In this document: in pieces, positions 1 to 13,325 of the stretch
How positions within the stretch are numbered: the stretch's first letter is position 1
Layout of the letters: each line of letters starts with the position of its first letter
Assembly: GCA_964035795.1 (NCBI GenBank)
Contig: OZ038321.1
Span: 10,178,285-10,242,284 of the forward strand
Direction: 5' to 3'
Source: Pterobdella sp. o SKG-2022
Taxonomy: Eukaryota; Annelida; Clitellata; Hirudinida; Piscicolidae
Length of the DNA: 64,000 bases
Program-made: the position numbers and the translations under genes
Notes under the pieces: model-generated
What the model saw: only the letters and a program-made list of their open reading frames with translations
Database searches by the model: none
Told to the model about the DNA's origin: nothing

Positions 1-1790
1 TGTTGTGTATGATGTGGCCATGTTGAATCTTCGTGTCCAAATTACATCTGCCGTTGATCTGCCTTTTCTATATGCTGATTGTGTATGTCCTATATGTTTA
101 TCAGCAGCTTCACGAAATCTGTTGAGCGTGATTTGAGACAGGATTTTTCTCATTACAGGCATGATGCATATGGGTCTTAGATTTTCAGGTACTTGTGATT
201 TTTTGGGTTTTTGTATGGGTAGGAGTATAGCTGTGTTTAAACCAGTGTCTTCACCCATCGGAATTGCACATTTGAATTCTTCTGCAATAATTTCATGTAT
301 TTTCCTATCTGTATATTTCAGGATTTCCGCCGTGTTACCATCGTAATCTTGGCATTTTCCATTTTTAGTTTTGCTATGGATGCTGCCACTTTAGAGCTAG
401 ATATAAATTTTTTGAAACTCTTTTTTTGTAGAAATTTTGTGTATTACAGCAGAACCTTTAGAGTTAAATTTCTTCTTAAAGTGGCTTTTGACTTCTTCCA
501 TTTCACAAGCAATTTTATTTGGTTTTTAAGGCTTCAAAAATTTTACAGCTTCAAACATTTTTGTGTCATCAGGGGTTTTTTCAATTTCTGGAAGTTGACT
601 ATCCAGCCATTTTTCATAATGGATTTTTGCACTTTTTTTGAGAGCTCTTATTTCATTTTTTCTTTTATCTTTTAAATTTATCTATTGATCAGAGTTTTTA
701 TTAAGAGATCTCATTTTTAGCTATGTGGCTTTTTGTTGGATAGACATAGCTACTAGATCTGGATGATTGCTCCATGGTTTTAATTTTGCTTGTTTTTTGG
801 GAAAGCATTTTTTTGCAATTTCTCTCTTGCAGTGAAAAATTTTCTGAACAGATTGGAAATTGTTGTTCTTGGCTAGAAGTTCAGAGGTTTTATGCATGTA
901 AGTTTTTTGATGTTTTATCACTCATTAGTAGTTGTTAGTTTTTAGTTTTTTGCATTGGATGTCTTTGAGATGGCTTTGTATCTATTATGGTTGTTTTGAC
1001 TAACCTATGGTCTGAAAAAGTTTGCCTGCCATTGTATGACCTTGTTGATATTAGTCTTCATTTGTGTTTTTTGAAATTATTATGTAGTTTATTGTGTTAT
1101 AGATAGGTTTTAATTTAGTATCCACTTTTCTGGTGCCTTTCCAAGTTGTGATATATTTAGCTTTTTGCTTGAAAGCAGTGTTTGTTGCAAATAAATTGTA
1201 TTCTGAAAGAACTTGTTTGAGGTACAATCCATTTGAGTTGATTCTCCCTCGGCCATATCTTCCCCCAACCTCATCTATACTACTCCCAAGTTGGTGTTAA
1301 AATCACCAAGCAAAATAAGAGTATGATTTTTTTGTTGTGAGTCAATGGTTGTCTGAGTTGTTCAATGAATTGCAATTCTTCTCTTTCATCTATTGTGGTT
1401 CTTGTCTGTGTTGAGCCATATACTCCCACAATTGCATATTTTTCTTTTATTTTTGCAACGAAACTTACAATTCTTTCAGATATTTGCATGTGCTTGCTTA
1501 TTTCTGTGTTCTTTTTGTGTATTAATCCAAAACCATAATGCCTGTTTGCTGATTTTAAAAGCCTTAGTATTTGTTTCGTCCATCAATTGTAATATCGTCA
1601 GTTATTTTTTTTTTTGGAGAAAGACAAGGTCGATTTTATAATTCTCAAAGTCTCGAAAAAGGCTCTCTTTTTTGGTTTCTGATGCTAAGCCACGTACATT
1701 GAAAGTTGCAAACGCTGTTGTTTCACCGGTGATCTTCTTAATTCTTTTTGTTTTATTGGAATTCATATTTCTTTATTTTTATTTTTTTGA
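1..1790 (-). pseudogene. Decayed APE-type non-LTR retrotransposon (LINE) ORF2, cut by the window edge
   Basis: Reading - from about 1790 down to 1, an apurinic-endonuclease domain starts with the motif FNVRGL (about 1687-1710). It continues with AIVGVYG near 1430 and ends with FSDHR near 1005-1018. A Lys-rich linker follows at 921-540 (for example HYEKWLDSQLPEIEK). An RT start follows with a RPI block and RKILSQI at about 110-190. The order EN-linker-RT is that of a LINE ORF2; the rest of the RT lies outside the window. The frame is broken by several stops and shifts, so it is dead. The EN start resembles that of the - strand LINE at 38640-40510 (NVRGL plus similar spacing), so the two are probably related. 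The clade is not certain. Confidence 0.75.
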
Positions 1791-1954
1791 GATTTTCCGT
1801 TAAGATAGGATATCAACCTCTCAGCATAATGAATTTGATAAAAAATTCAGATCGACGGAACCAAAGATTTTTATTTTATAAAAAACTTTTTTTAATATAA
1901 ATATACTCAATTCCAAAATATTCTGTAAAAAAATTAAAAATTAATTATAAAATT

Positions 1955-3420
1955 AACCAGTTTGATAAGATTGAAAAGTAGGTGTAACCTGTAGGCTACA
2001 CCGGCACCAATACTTTTTCTCACATGGTATTATGATTCAGTTTAGATGAAATTATAATATGTTTACGTTAAAACTAATTTATATTTAGTAAAAACTAGTT
2101 TTTATTAATACTAGAAGCTTGGAAAGCAATTTTTTATATAAAAATAAATTTTTTTATCGTTACTAAGTTTTAAGAAATATGCAAAAATACCATCATAATG
2201 AAGGAAAATTACGAGTTTACATAGCAGTCCTTTTTATGAAAAGATACGTTCATTTCAAAAACGTGAAAAAGTTTCGGAAAATTGAAAAAAAAACACCTAG
2301 ATAAAGAAGTCTCCTTTGCAATGAAAAGGAACAGAATTTTTGAAGTTCACAGGCCTTTACATGTGATAATTCTCAGCTTCCTTTAGCAGACAAATAAACC
2401 AAACATTCTTTTTTTACACTACTGTATAAATCTTTCCAGAATAATTAAAAAAAGAAAAAAATTAAAATACTATGATTCCATGTTATGGCAAACATGCGAG
2501 GAAACAACATATACACGTAAAGAAAATTGATTTTAGATACAAAATATGGTTTTTATCAACATCTACTAAGTACTTAGTGCATTTTATCTCCTATCAACAA
2601 GCGAAACCTATTCCACTATCTGAATAGAATACGTTTAGCTTGGGCTTCGGTAGTTGAAAATGATTTTGGTTTTACTACAAAACCAATTCTATAACCTTTA
2701 TTTTGACAGACTTTTTCCAAGTTTACTCCTGTTTGACAAGTTAACTAAATTAGGTCATTTTGGCACGAGCAAAATAAAAAAAAATTAAGCCGAAAAATGC
2801 TCTTTAAATTTTAAAAATTTAAAAAAACGGGTACAATGACTGGTCCAACAGATAATCTCGCAATCGTAGCATGGAAAGATGCGGTAACGCTAGCATCAAA
2901 TGCCTACGCAATCCATATTATTTCAAATGTTAAAAGAGTTGCCAAAAACGATGCAAAAAGAAACTAAATTATTGTTACATGTACTGAAATTGTTACAATG
3001 TACAACTATATTGGAAGAGTCGATCTTTTTGATCAAAACTTTCATGCCTAGAGAGCGTCTTTACGAGGAATAAAATGATGGTTCACATTGTTTGCTTTTA
3101 GAAAAGATGTTGCATGCTAAAATGAATGGAATTCGCAGACTTGAAAAAAGAAAAAAATCCGTATTGTGAATTTTAAGACACATTGTGCGGTCCTTTTTAA
3201 GAAAGTACAAAACACAGAAAACAAGCCAACAATGAGGATCGAAGGCACACACACGAGTATCACCTTTCGTAAAAAAGATAACTTTCTGGACCATGCATAA
3301 AAGTCTTGCAGCTAAATGAGATTTTCTCTTTGTCATAGACATACAAGAATCAGATGTCCTAAGTGTATAGTAGCACTTGATATAAGCTGTTGTTCCGAGT
3401 TCCATGCTAAATGAATCAGA
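1955..3420 (+). pseudogene. piggyBac-type DNA transposon relic with degenerate transposase
   Basis: The + strand between about 2600 and 3420 keeps blocks of a piggyBac/PGBD transposase in order. FDRLFPSLLLFDKL lies near 2705-2750 (family pattern: F-D-N-F-F-T-S with a leucine-rich follow-up). AWKDAVTLAS is near 2868-2900. YNYIGRVDLFDQ (near 3003-3040) is the conserved Y-N-x-x-M-G-G-V-D-x-x-D-Q block. RGIKWWFTLF-like residues follow, broken by a stop. A C-terminal Cys/His block near 3310-3405 (CHRHTRIRCPKCIVALDIS then CC and FHAK) matches the zinc-binding tail of PGBD proteins. In-frame stops at several places show it is dead. The hairpin GGTGTA...TACACC at 1981-2002 lies shortly after a TTAA near 1955 and may mark the left end, but no right end was found. 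Confidence 0.72.
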
Positions 3421-3669
3421 GTTGTATATTTTATAGAATCAGTTTATGAGCTAGAAAATTTTTTAAAAACCGAATAGACTTGCAAAAAATATTTATTTTA
3501 TATTTTTTCAATTTTAGAAGAAAAAAAATTAAAATAAATTTATATTGAAGAAAACTATGATTATTGCTTTATGTCGCTTGTGACTGTAAAAAGTGTTTTA
3601 AAAATTTTTTAGATAATTTCTTTCTATAAGGTTTTGAAATTTGTAAAAATATTTATGTTTAAACAAGAA

Positions 3670-4003
3670 CATGGGCGTTTATGGGTTAAGGAGCTCTTTC
3701 ATTGTGAAAGCCCTTGTTTTTAATGGGAGATCATGAATGACAGTTTTGATTTTGACTTGGTTATCTTTGATGTTAGGTTCTCGACCCAGTAGGTTTTTGA
3801 AGTGCTTGTTCCAGTTTTGAACTCTTTCAGCTTTATCTTTTCTCAAGGATACCAGATTTACCATTCTTTCAGCAAGAGATGTTGTTTATTGATTTCCAAG
3901 CTTCACGAGGCTTTTTATTGCACTTCAACTTTTCCAGTCTGCGAACCTCGTTTGCGAGTTTTTCCATGGCGGCTTCGTAAGCTGTTTGCTTCCTGTATAG
4001 AAA
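3670..4003 (-). pseudogene. LINE ORF2 linker/RT-start fragment
   Basis: Read on -, this short fragment gives KLANEVRRLEKLK, then KPREAWKSIN, and after a frame break WNKHFKNLLGREPNI and LPLKTRAFTMKELL. This is the familiar linker between endonuclease and reverse transcriptase in RTE-type LINEs, where a W-x-x-H-F-x-x-L-L-x-R block precedes the first RT motif. Both ends are truncated. It is a dead scrap. Confidence 0.55.
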
Positions 4004-4009
4004 TGTAAT

Positions 4010-5215
4010 TAAAATTCATTTTTGAAAAATTCACACTATTAGCAATTAAAACTGTATAATTTTAGCACTTTATTTAACTAATTATGAATAAAACATTTGA
4101 TTTTACTAAAAATAGATTTGTTTAACTATTTAGTATTTATATCTCATTTCTTATATTTTCAATAATAAAATAATATATTTAATAATAATAATATAATAAA
4201 TAATAATAATTCAATTTAATTTGAAATAAAAATTTAAAACCAAAATTAATTTTTTTTGAAATTTCAATTTTTAATTACAACATTTAAGAGTACTTTCAAA
4301 AATTATTTTCATACCATAATAACCTGGATTTATATTAAGGTATTTGTCAAACTTCGTCAAATTTCTGATCGCATATAATGTCATCTTTAATGTTTATAAT
4401 TTATTGTTTAGGCTTATTTTATCATCAGTTTTATATCTTTGTAATTAATAAATGTTAAAGAATTAATGTAAAATAACATTTTAGTCGTAGCATTTTTAAA
4501 ATTCCCATATTAACATAAATAACGAAATTTTTTAAAAGTTCTCAAATGTCAAAATGTCTTCTCAATATTTTGAGCAGTGTTGATTTTTTTTTTTTGATAG
4601 TTTTGAGAGGTTTTATTTTAGATGAATGGGTTGAATTTTTCTTTTCACTATATTTTTCTATTCTTTTTTTTCGGGCGATTGGTTGTTTGCTGATTGGTTT
4701 TACGAAATAGTGCTCAAAGTTTCAAGAATAGTTCAAAATCTTGAGGCGATCGTTTATGATAGCTGAACTCTTAGAAAACTATATTTTTTGTTGAAAAATT
4801 TTGTTCAAAAATTCAACATGAATCAGTAGGTGTTTTTTCTTCATATCTTTGTTATAATATATAATTATAAACTTAGAAATAGAATATAGTATATAAATAA
4901 ATTTACTTGAAAAAATATATACAAGTATTTTTTTATTTTATAAAAAATATATTTTTCAACATCTTTACTTTTATACGTATTGAAAAGTAGCGTCAGAAAT
5001 TTCCAAAAAATTACAAAAGAATTATATTAAATTTCTAGCTTTTCTGCTATATATGATAATAACAGAATTGAACGTTTTATTCTATTTTTGAGAAAATATT
5101 TGTCCATTTATAATAATTTTAAGCATCCATAAATAAAAAAATGATGAAATTACAATAGTGAAGGAAAGTATTTATTAATTTTATTAATTTTAATAATGTG
5201 TTACTTTCTTATAAT
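4010..5215. other. AT-rich stretch without recognised genes
   Basis: Apart from short (TAA)/(ATT)-rich tracts near 4160-4215 and A/T homopolymers, I recognise nothing here on either strand. Confidence 0.5.
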
Positions 5216-5219
5216 CTTA

Positions 5220-7804
5220 TACCGGACATAAATAATATAACTAGGCCTTCATCTAAAACCTTACTTGACAATTTTTTTACCAATATACATAAAAATGAAC
5301 TCTTATATAATTTAAGTTGATAATTCTGATCATTTACCAATATTATTATCTCTAATTTCACTCAATAGACTAACATCATATAAACCCACAAATAATATAT
5401 TTTCATATAATAGAGTATTATCATTAGATAACTTAAAATTATTTATTAATAACATAAAAAATAGTGATTCATTTAGTGTATATTATGATAATGTAAATGA
5501 TAATTTTAATATATTTATAAGAACATTACTTCCTCTTTTTAAAAATAGTCTCACAAATAACATGAATAATCTTTTTGTAAATTATAATACAGAATGGATG
5601 ACTTTTGGAATATTAAATTCTATAAATACTAAATCTAGATTATACAAAAACTTACAAAAAATCCAACTTTATTAAACAATAAAAAATACACTATACATAC
5701 TAAAATTCTCAAAAAAGTTATAAAACTAGCAAAACAAAATTATTTTAACTCAAAAATTAAGGAATATAATAATAATCAAAATAAACTATGGAAGTTTCTA
5801 AATAGTCTAACTAATAAAAGTAAGGTAGAAAACAATCAATACAATATAACACAAATAAACGGAATAAAGATTACTAATAAATACAAACTAGCGGATATTT
5901 TCAATAACCATTTTTCTAACCTTGATCTCAATATAATTAATAATAATAATAATGATCCTAGTAAAAATAATATTAATAATTCTAAGTTTATCCCATCCAA
6001 CATACCAATTCGAGATAATCTTGATAACTATTTCAGTTTTAATAAAGTAGAAATTAATGATATTCTCTTTAGTTTAAAACAAATAAATCACATTCTAACG
6101 ATATTTACGGATTGAACTATAATTGTTTCAAAACTATATTATATAATACTCAATATTTTGTCAATTTAATTAATATGTCTTAAAGAAGGTGTATTTCCGG
6201 AAATTTTAAAAAACAGTAAAATTATACCTATATTAAAAAATAAAAGTAATAAGCAAGACTTAAACAATTATAGACCAATTACAATAAGTCCTATATTTTT
6301 AAAAATAATCAAATTTATAATTTTTTAGATAATAATAAACTAGTTAACACTAACCAATATGGATTTCTCAACAATTAATCAACAAACTTATGCTTAGATA
6401 TGTTTAAATATAATATTATAAAAAACTTGGAATTAAAAAATTTTTATATCAGTATTTTTTTTGGTTTGTCTAAGGCTTTTGATTGCACACATTTTGATTA
6501 TTATTTGAAAAACTTCATAGACTTAATTTTTCATTATTATCAATTAAGTAGATAGAATCTTATATAAAAAACAGAAATCAAGTGGTTGATTTAAATGAGG
6601 TACAATCCAAACCTTTGATTAAATCTAGGGGAGTTCCCCAAGGTCCAATATTAGGTCCTTTACTATTTATATTATTCATTAATGATTTTCCTATCAACAA
6701 TAATGAATATGATGCACTCATTTATGCTGATAATATTCTTATTTCTTTCCCTATTACTAATGATAATTATGAACAGATAAATAATGATATTAATAATGAA
6801 TTAAATAGTATTAATAATTGGTTTAAAAATAATTATCTTATGGTTAATACAAATAAAACTTATTATACTGTTTTCAAAAATATTAATACTAATTTCAATA
6901 GAAACAATCTGAATTTTGTATTAGATAACAAACCTATTACTTATAAAATCACTTTCAATACTTGGGTATAATATTTGATAATAATTTAAGTTTTAAACAT
7001 CATATTGACTATCTAGTGAATAAACTATATAAAATAAAGAGTAAAATATATTTCTTAAAAAAGACTTATAAACTAAATACTATAACTCTCTTAAACTTGT
7101 ATTACTCTCTTTTTTACCCACATATTAATCATTGTAACACTGTTTGGGCATGTAATTATAAATCTAATATACAAAAAATTCAAGCACTACAAAACTTAAC
7201 AATCAGAATTATCTTTAATTATCCATTTGATAAACATATTAATTATGAAGATTTAGAAATATTGATTATAAATAACATAAATATATTACACACCTTAATA
7301 TTTAGTTTTAAACATAGATAATCTTCTTCCTAACTTTTTCTCTAATTTCTTTAACACTAAAATCTATAATTACATTATAAGAAATAATAACAATTTAATT
7401 ATAGAAAAATATAGAACTAATAAAAAGAAATTATCTTTAAGAGTAAAAGGTGCTAAATGCTGGAATCAATTACCAGATAATCTTAAATCCATAAAATCAT
7501 TAAAAATATTTAAAACCCTTTTAAAAAAATATATTCTAAACAGCTCTAAGTTATAAATCTAGTCTGTTATTACCTTATTTTTTATTTGACTCGATTTGAA
7601 TTCTTTGTTTTGTTTTTTTTATGCCATTTCATTTACGGTATATCATTATACCCTTGAAAGGCATGTTTTATTAATTTGATTTGTTTCTATTTAAGCCATT
7701 TTCTTTCATTCTTATAAGTTGTTTTAATTAGTTTTGTTATTCATTTCCCTTCAACTTTTTGAGTTTCATGTATTTGTTTATATCAATAAAAGAATTCTGT
7801 TAAA

Positions 7805-7806
<2 letters not shown>
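5220..7806 (+). pseudogene. jockey/CR1-type LINE ORF2 with 3' UTR, decayed
   Basis: The element begins inside the endonuclease (DNSDHLPILL near 5320) and runs through an Asn-rich linker into RT. RT blocks: NSKIIPI near 6210, RPITIS near 6272, GVPQGPILGPLLF at 6629-6667, and YADN at 6723-6734, where the usual catalytic Y-A-D-D has Asn for the second Asp. A one-base shift near 6960 breaks the RT; the reading continues as LGIIFDNNLSFKHHIDYL and later VKGAKCWNQLPDNLKS and FKTLLKKYILNSSKL-stop (about 7555). The 3' UTR (7540-7806) contains AATAAAAGA and ends in a T/A-rich tail followed by (TA)n. The same UTR, about 98% identical by eye, recurs at 44717-44985 behind a different part of the same family. 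Confidence 0.8.

Positions 7807-7807
<1 letters not shown>

Positions 7808-7884
<77 letters not shown>
7808..7884. repeat. (TA)n microsatellite at a LINE 3' end
   Basis: An uninterrupted TA dinucleotide run of about 77 bases directly follows the A-rich tail of the LINE at 5220-7806. Such a run often grows out of the simple tail left by target-primed reverse transcription. Confidence 0.95.
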
Positions 7885-7887
<3 letters not shown>

Positions 7888-8039
7888 GTGTTAAAAAAAA
7901 AATTTAAATCACGAAGTATTTTTTAAGTTTTTAAGTTTTAACTCACATCAAATGAACACGAAAAGCTTCGTGGTTTAGTTTACTAAATACTTTTTGCTTT
8001 TTTACCTCACTATTTGATTTAAGATAATTTACGTCATCA

Positions 8040-10665
8040 TAATTACAATAATCACAATTGTCATAAATTTTATTATCGATCGAAAAATGAGCCAGCAAGT
8101 TTCATCCGCGCTACGGATTATTCAACTATGGCCCTGGACATTAGCCTAGTAACTTCAATGCTTTGTGCTTTAGCTTCTAGTTAAAAGCATCTTGGAATGT
8201 GAGAACCTTAATAGAGTCAAAAAAATCTGAAAGACTAAAACGCATAACAGCTTTGAAAGCTAGAGAACTTGGGCGTTATCAAATAGACATTGCTGCTCTT
8301 AGTAAAACCCGTTTTTCAGACAAAGGGCATTTTACTGAAATTGATAGTGACTACACCTGTTTCTGGAGTGGAAGAAACGATGGTGAACAAAGCAGAGCCG
8401 AAGTTGGTTTCGCTGTTAAAAAGCAAGTAGTGAAGAAGCTTGATAATGTGCCAGAAGGCTTGAATGCCGTTTTAGGAAACTCAAAATTCCTTTGGGGCGA
8501 AAAAATCTGCTTTCCTCACAAGTGCATACACCTTTCCATGACAAACCCGGATGACGTCAAGAATAAATTCTAGTGAGAATTGAAAACCTTCATTTTCACT
8601 GTTTTACAGTCCGATAAGCTCATTCTACTCGACGATTTCAACGCTCGTGTTGGTAGGGGCCACTTGGCTTGAAAAGGAGTTTTAGGTCATCCTGGAGTTC
8701 GCATATATAATAGCAAAAGTTTACGACTGCTCAAAACCTGCATACCTCATGGACTCGCTATTACCAAAACTGTTTCCTACTTTCAACATGCACTCCTGAT
8801 CAAGGCATTGTTATCTCATTGACTTCATCATTGTCAGCTTCAAGGACCGACGAAATATGTGAGAAAAAAAGGCTATTTGTAGCGCGGAATGTTGGCTTAA
8901 AGTTTCGAAAACCAAGATACACATTAGGTGCTATGGGAAGGTCACAGAAACAGAAAGTTCTGAAACGATTTGACCTACGGAGCTAAAAATGTCTATTTTT
9001 CAACAGAAATTCGTGACCACCCTTGAATAGTTGATAGCAACGACTTGGAAGCCATTCTTTTGCTTCATAATTACTAGATCCAACCTCCAGAAAACATCAA
9101 GATTGGTTTAATGAAAATTTAATTGAGATTAAAACCCTATTGGTGTCAAAACTTCAGTTTCACAGAGCGCGCGAGAATGATCCGGGTTTTAATGAAAAGA
9201 AAAACGCATATATCCATAAGCGCAGAGATGTTCAAAAAAGCTCCAGACTTTACAAAATGTTTGACTCAGCCAAAAAAGTAGATGAAATTTAATTTTTTGT
9301 GGATAGACATGACATGAAACGCTTCTATAATTCTCAAGTGCCTTTATGGACCGCAGACATCAGGAAGCACCCCTATACTCAGTGCTGATGGCTCAAGATT
9401 GATCATTGACAAAAAGGGGATCTTGGAAAAATGGGCTAAACATTTTAATAGCGTCTTTAATAGACCAGCATTTAGACACGCTACCATTGGCCATTTATTA
9501 ATTATTATTAAGCTAATTAGATTATACTGCTGTACATCTCCCAGTAACTAGGGTTCACAGCAGTCGGCCTAGATTATTAATACTACAATAGTGTAATGTA
9601 TAAAAAAGCGATTTAATTGAAAAAACTTTTCATAAACTACCAGCCCGAGCTAACATCCAACTTGAAATTATTGAATTCAAGATCCGCCGTTTCCATACTT
9701 AGGCAGTTTGTCTTGCCATTTTCAACAAAAAGAAGGATCATCCGCCAAGCCAAATGACAACGACACTAAAATATCAGTTTGTTTATACTTGCTACCGAAG
9801 TCTACTGTTATCCACGTTATAACAGAAAAGCGGATTTAATTTGGAGACGCTATTAGTGGTGCAGTTTAACGTCATGCCCAAGATCAAGAAAAAAAAAACA
9901 AAAAATCATGCAACAACCATAGAGGTATTTTTTCAACTGCAGGAAATAGCTTGGCTCGTATTCTTCTGAACTGCTTACTGAAACACCTCGAGCAAGGTCG
10001 CCTACTTGAAAGTCAAAGCGGATTCCTAGCTGGTCAAGGAACAATTGACATGATCTTTGCAGCTTGTCAACTCCAAGAGAAATGTATGAAGCACAACAAG
10101 ATCTGTCCATGACTTGTCGACCTCACTAAAGCATTTGATTCAGTGAGCAGAAATGAGTTAGAAAATTTAGTTGCGCAGAAAAGTTTGTCAAGATTGTCAG
10201 CTATTTTTACGACGACATGGTAGCTAGAGTGCTTGATGATGGTGGTAGTTCAGAGCCATTTCAAGTGACCAATGGAGTCAAGCAATTTTTCCCAGTGTTG
10301 TTACGATGATTCGTAAGGCACAGATGCGATGGACTGGTGATGTTTTTTGTATGGCAAACTTAAAAATTCCCAAATAATTCTCATGGTCAACTCAAGAAGG
10401 GTCAGAGAAAAGCAAACGTTAAAAAGACTTCTTGAAGGCACATCTGAAAGACTCCGACAGACCTCTTTAAGTGGGAAAAAGCTGCTTCTAACAGGCCTAC
10501 TGGCGTAAAAAAATCCACAATAGATCTTTTTTTCAAAAAAGTTAGACTGCAAAGAAAAAACGAATGAGGTCCATCAGACTCAAGTTTCCGCAAGTTTGGC
10601 ACCAGTGGGTGACTTGCGGAAAAGGTTTTCTCGCGCTGATTGGACTGTTTAGGCATTGACGGAGG
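8040..10665 (+). pseudogene. BovB/RTE-like LINE, internally deleted and interrupted by a SINE
   Basis: An endonuclease domain opens with WNVRTL (8193) and has RYQIDIAALSKTRF and CFWSGRNDGEQ, typical of the EN of RTE/BovB LINEs. LLDDFNARVGR near 8625 is the D-F-N catalytic block. RT remnants at about 9870-10300 include RVLDDGGSSEPFQVTNGVKQ. Right after GVKQ the text jumps to the C-terminal block RWTGDV (10327), so the palm with YxDD and the thumb are missing. The C-terminal LKAHLKDSD and WHQWVTCGKGF follow to about 10650, then an A run. A SINE-like repeat (9490-9662) sits between linker and RT. There are many stops. Confidence 0.8.
9490..9662 (-). mobile_element. tRNA-like SINE, family B, copy 1
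   Basis: About 170 bp are shared with 38249-38413: both carry the same blocks AGATTATACTGCT, CAGCAGTCGGCCTAGATTAT and CCAGCCCGAGCTAAC. Read on -, the head contains TTAGCTCGGGCTGGTAG, which resembles a pol III A box, and the 3' end runs into an (ATTA)n-like tail. Here it interrupts the RTE-like LINE between its linker and RT. The other copy likewise interrupts a LINE, as expected for a mobile unit. A B box is not clear. Confidence 0.62.
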
Positions 10666-10704
10666 CCCAGAAAAAAAAAAAACAACTTGTTTATATGCAG
10701 TAAC

Positions 10705-10935
10705 TTTGTGTCGCAGAGTCGGAATCTTATGGCATAGAGGCCGAAATGTTGAAGACAGCCGAACCCGTAGGCTCAGAAGACTTGGCCCACTTCATCAAAC
10801 AGTTATTGGTGAAGGTATTGTTTCTTCTGAAGTTATTGTTTCTTTTGATAGCATCATTGTAAACCTCTACAAAGGTAAGGGGGATGCTTAGGATTGAAGA
10901 AATTATCAAGCTCACAATACAATACAATTACGAAT
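10705..10935 (+). pseudogene. LINE RT N-terminal fragment
   Basis: Reading + near 10725-10925 gives GIEAEMLKTAEPVGSEDLA and then, after a shift, IVNLYKGKGDA followed by D-stop-RNY. This fits the first RT blocks of an RTE-type LINE, where an A-E-M-L-K segment precedes an N-L-Y-K-G-K-G-D block and an R-N-Y-R-G block. It is a different element from the one ending at 10665. Confidence 0.55.
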
Positions 10936-11049
10936 AAGATTAAAGTGACATTAACTTCGGGAGTTTCTAGGCCACATAATTATTATACAATAAAAAAATA
11001 TTAATAATAATAAATAATATTAATAAGTAAATATAAAAAATAAATATTT

Positions 11050-12990
11050 TAAAAAAATGTTTAGATAATATAATACAGAAATATTTATTAAAAGATCTGG
11101 AAAAAAGATAAGATTTGAGATTTCTTTCAAAAGAATGTGCGGAAACTGAAAACCTGAGTTGTTCAGAAAAGTTATTCCACAAAGTAGAACCGGTTACATA
11201 AAAAATTTTTCTCTGTGGTTTTAAGCTTATAATTACCTGGAACAACCTTAACTAAATTGGCAGATCTTAGCTTTTGATTATCCGGAATGCTTGATAGCAT
11301 TTCAAAATCTTTTGAAAGATAGGCTGGACCTTCATCAAACAAACACTTAAGCATCAGCAGCAGTACCTTATAGTCAATCCTCATCAATTTTAAACCAGTG
11401 CAGATCTCTCAAAACAGGACTTGAAGGATCATATTTTCTTGTACCTGTAATAAGCCTGGCTGTTGTGTGGATTAGGAATTGGAGTCTGTTTTTCTGATTT
11501 TAGGGAGCCCTGCAAGAATAACCTTTCCATAGTCTATCCATCCGGCTCAATATCAGTGTTTTCAGACACGAAACTCAACAAATCCTTGATCGATTTCATT
11601 TGCCTCAGGGATATAAAACTGCATTGCAAATTTTTTTTTATTTGAGTTTTTATAGATAAATCTTCATCTAACCAGACGCTAAGACTTTTAACATTTCTTT
11701 AAGGGATAATGCTATCTGCAACTATTCTCACTGGACGAGGCAAAATTCTAAAAACGTTTCTGCAATTGGAGAACCAGATGAATTCAGTTTTATAAACATT
11801 TACTTTCAAGTGGTTGGCTTTAATCTAATCCGCAACATCATATGTGCACTCAGATAAAGCTATCTGCAGGTCAAGTGGTTTGCAATGGCCATAATTTTGA
11901 TTGTCATCTGCATATTGGTGGAAACTGAAATTGTGTCTTATGACTAACTTTTCAAAATCAACGGTGAAAAGTGAACTGCAATTGCCCGAAAACAGCACCT
12001 TGTGGGACACCAACAGTCGAGTGCACCCCGGATGTTTCACTTTCACATCTGATAACAAAGGTTCTGTTACTTAAGTAGCTAATGAACCGTTTTAGCACAC
12101 TATCCCCAAAGCCGAAAGACTTTTCCATGTTCTTTAGCAATATATCATGGTTCACCAAATCAAAAGCTGGCGATAGAATCACAAGAGAACTCGCCGTTGT
12201 CGGCTGCTTTCAAAATGTCTCAATAATCTTTTGGAATGGCAGTTTCAATAGTGTGGTGACGATGATAAGCTGATTGAAGGCTAGGAAAAAAGTTGTTTTT
12301 AGTCAGGTAGTAAAAAACTACCCAGAACAAGTCTTTCAATTATTTTATTATATTGCCTGTAGGACCATACATCATTTGTGTGAAGATTGGGTTTTTTCGG
12401 CTGAGGAGAAATATGCGCCAACCTAAGAGACCTGAAACAAAATCTAAGAAGAAAGAACTATCGAAAATATTTTTAAATAATGGTGCTACCAACCTAGAAA
12501 TCTTTTTTCAAAAAACAGGTGGGTATTGGGTTCAGAAAACATTGTTTATTAGATAATTTTTCCATTTCCTCATCAACCTCAGCAAACTTATCCAGACTGG
12601 CACCAGGGTCGGAAAAAGATAATTCATCAGCTAAATACTTTTGAAAATTATTTGCTTGTTGAACCAGAAACTGGGTTGCATTTGGTTCTGCCAGAAAATT
12701 TGTTATGTAACTCCAAATAATAGAAGATTCATTTTTTGAATTACTAAACTTCAAGTCTCAAAATTTTTTTCTTTTGCCTACATAATCTCTTAAAAAAGGA
12801 CTTCTGCAAAACCCATCTTTTTTACAATTGGATTTTAAATACCTTCGCTCATGCTTTCTTTTCAGCCGTTTCCAATCACGACACAGTCAAACCAAGAGTC
12901 AGATGGCTTTTGTCGAACTTTAAGGAAATGAGTTTGTTAAAAGAGTAGTCGAAGTGGAATTATATAGTTTAACAGCTCTTTCTACACCTA
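11050..12990 (-). pseudogene. CR1/jockey-like LINE ORF2, decayed
   Basis: Read on - from about 12990: linker (DWKRLKRKHERRYLKSNCKK near 12870), then LNPIPTCFLKK (about 12510) marking the approach to the RT. RT motifs follow: SPAFDLVNHDILL (about 12170-12130) in place of the usual L-D-L-S-x-A-F-D, so the first catalytic Asp is changed; GVPQGAVFG (about 12010); and QYADDN (about 11915), with both Asp kept. The C-terminal part includes FDEGPAYLS and, after a shift, VTGSTLWNNFSEQLRFS (11190-11140), the usual W-N-x-L-P-like tail of CR1/jockey proteins. Many frameshifts and stops. A second copy of this family is at 37970-38560. Confidence 0.75.
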
Positions 12991-13325
12991 AATCAGTAGT
13001 ATTGTTAGACAATGTAGACTCAAAAACTTTGGACATAAAAAGTTCAGTGTCAAAGGAGTTCCACCTAATTTTTAACTGCTTATATTCAAGTGAAGGTTTG
13101 GCTAGGTTGCATAACCAAGAAGTTTGTAGTCAGAGATGTCAGTTTCTATATTTAAACTGATGATGATGATTGTGACTATGGTGATGATGTATATGATAGG
13201 TCACAATTATAACTGGTTTTTCTATATTGCTGCAAAGATAATTTGAAAAGCTCTAATGTCTATAATACCGTTTTTTTAAAACTATGATTAGTGAACATAA
13301 TATATTATATTCTTTGCTCAAACAG

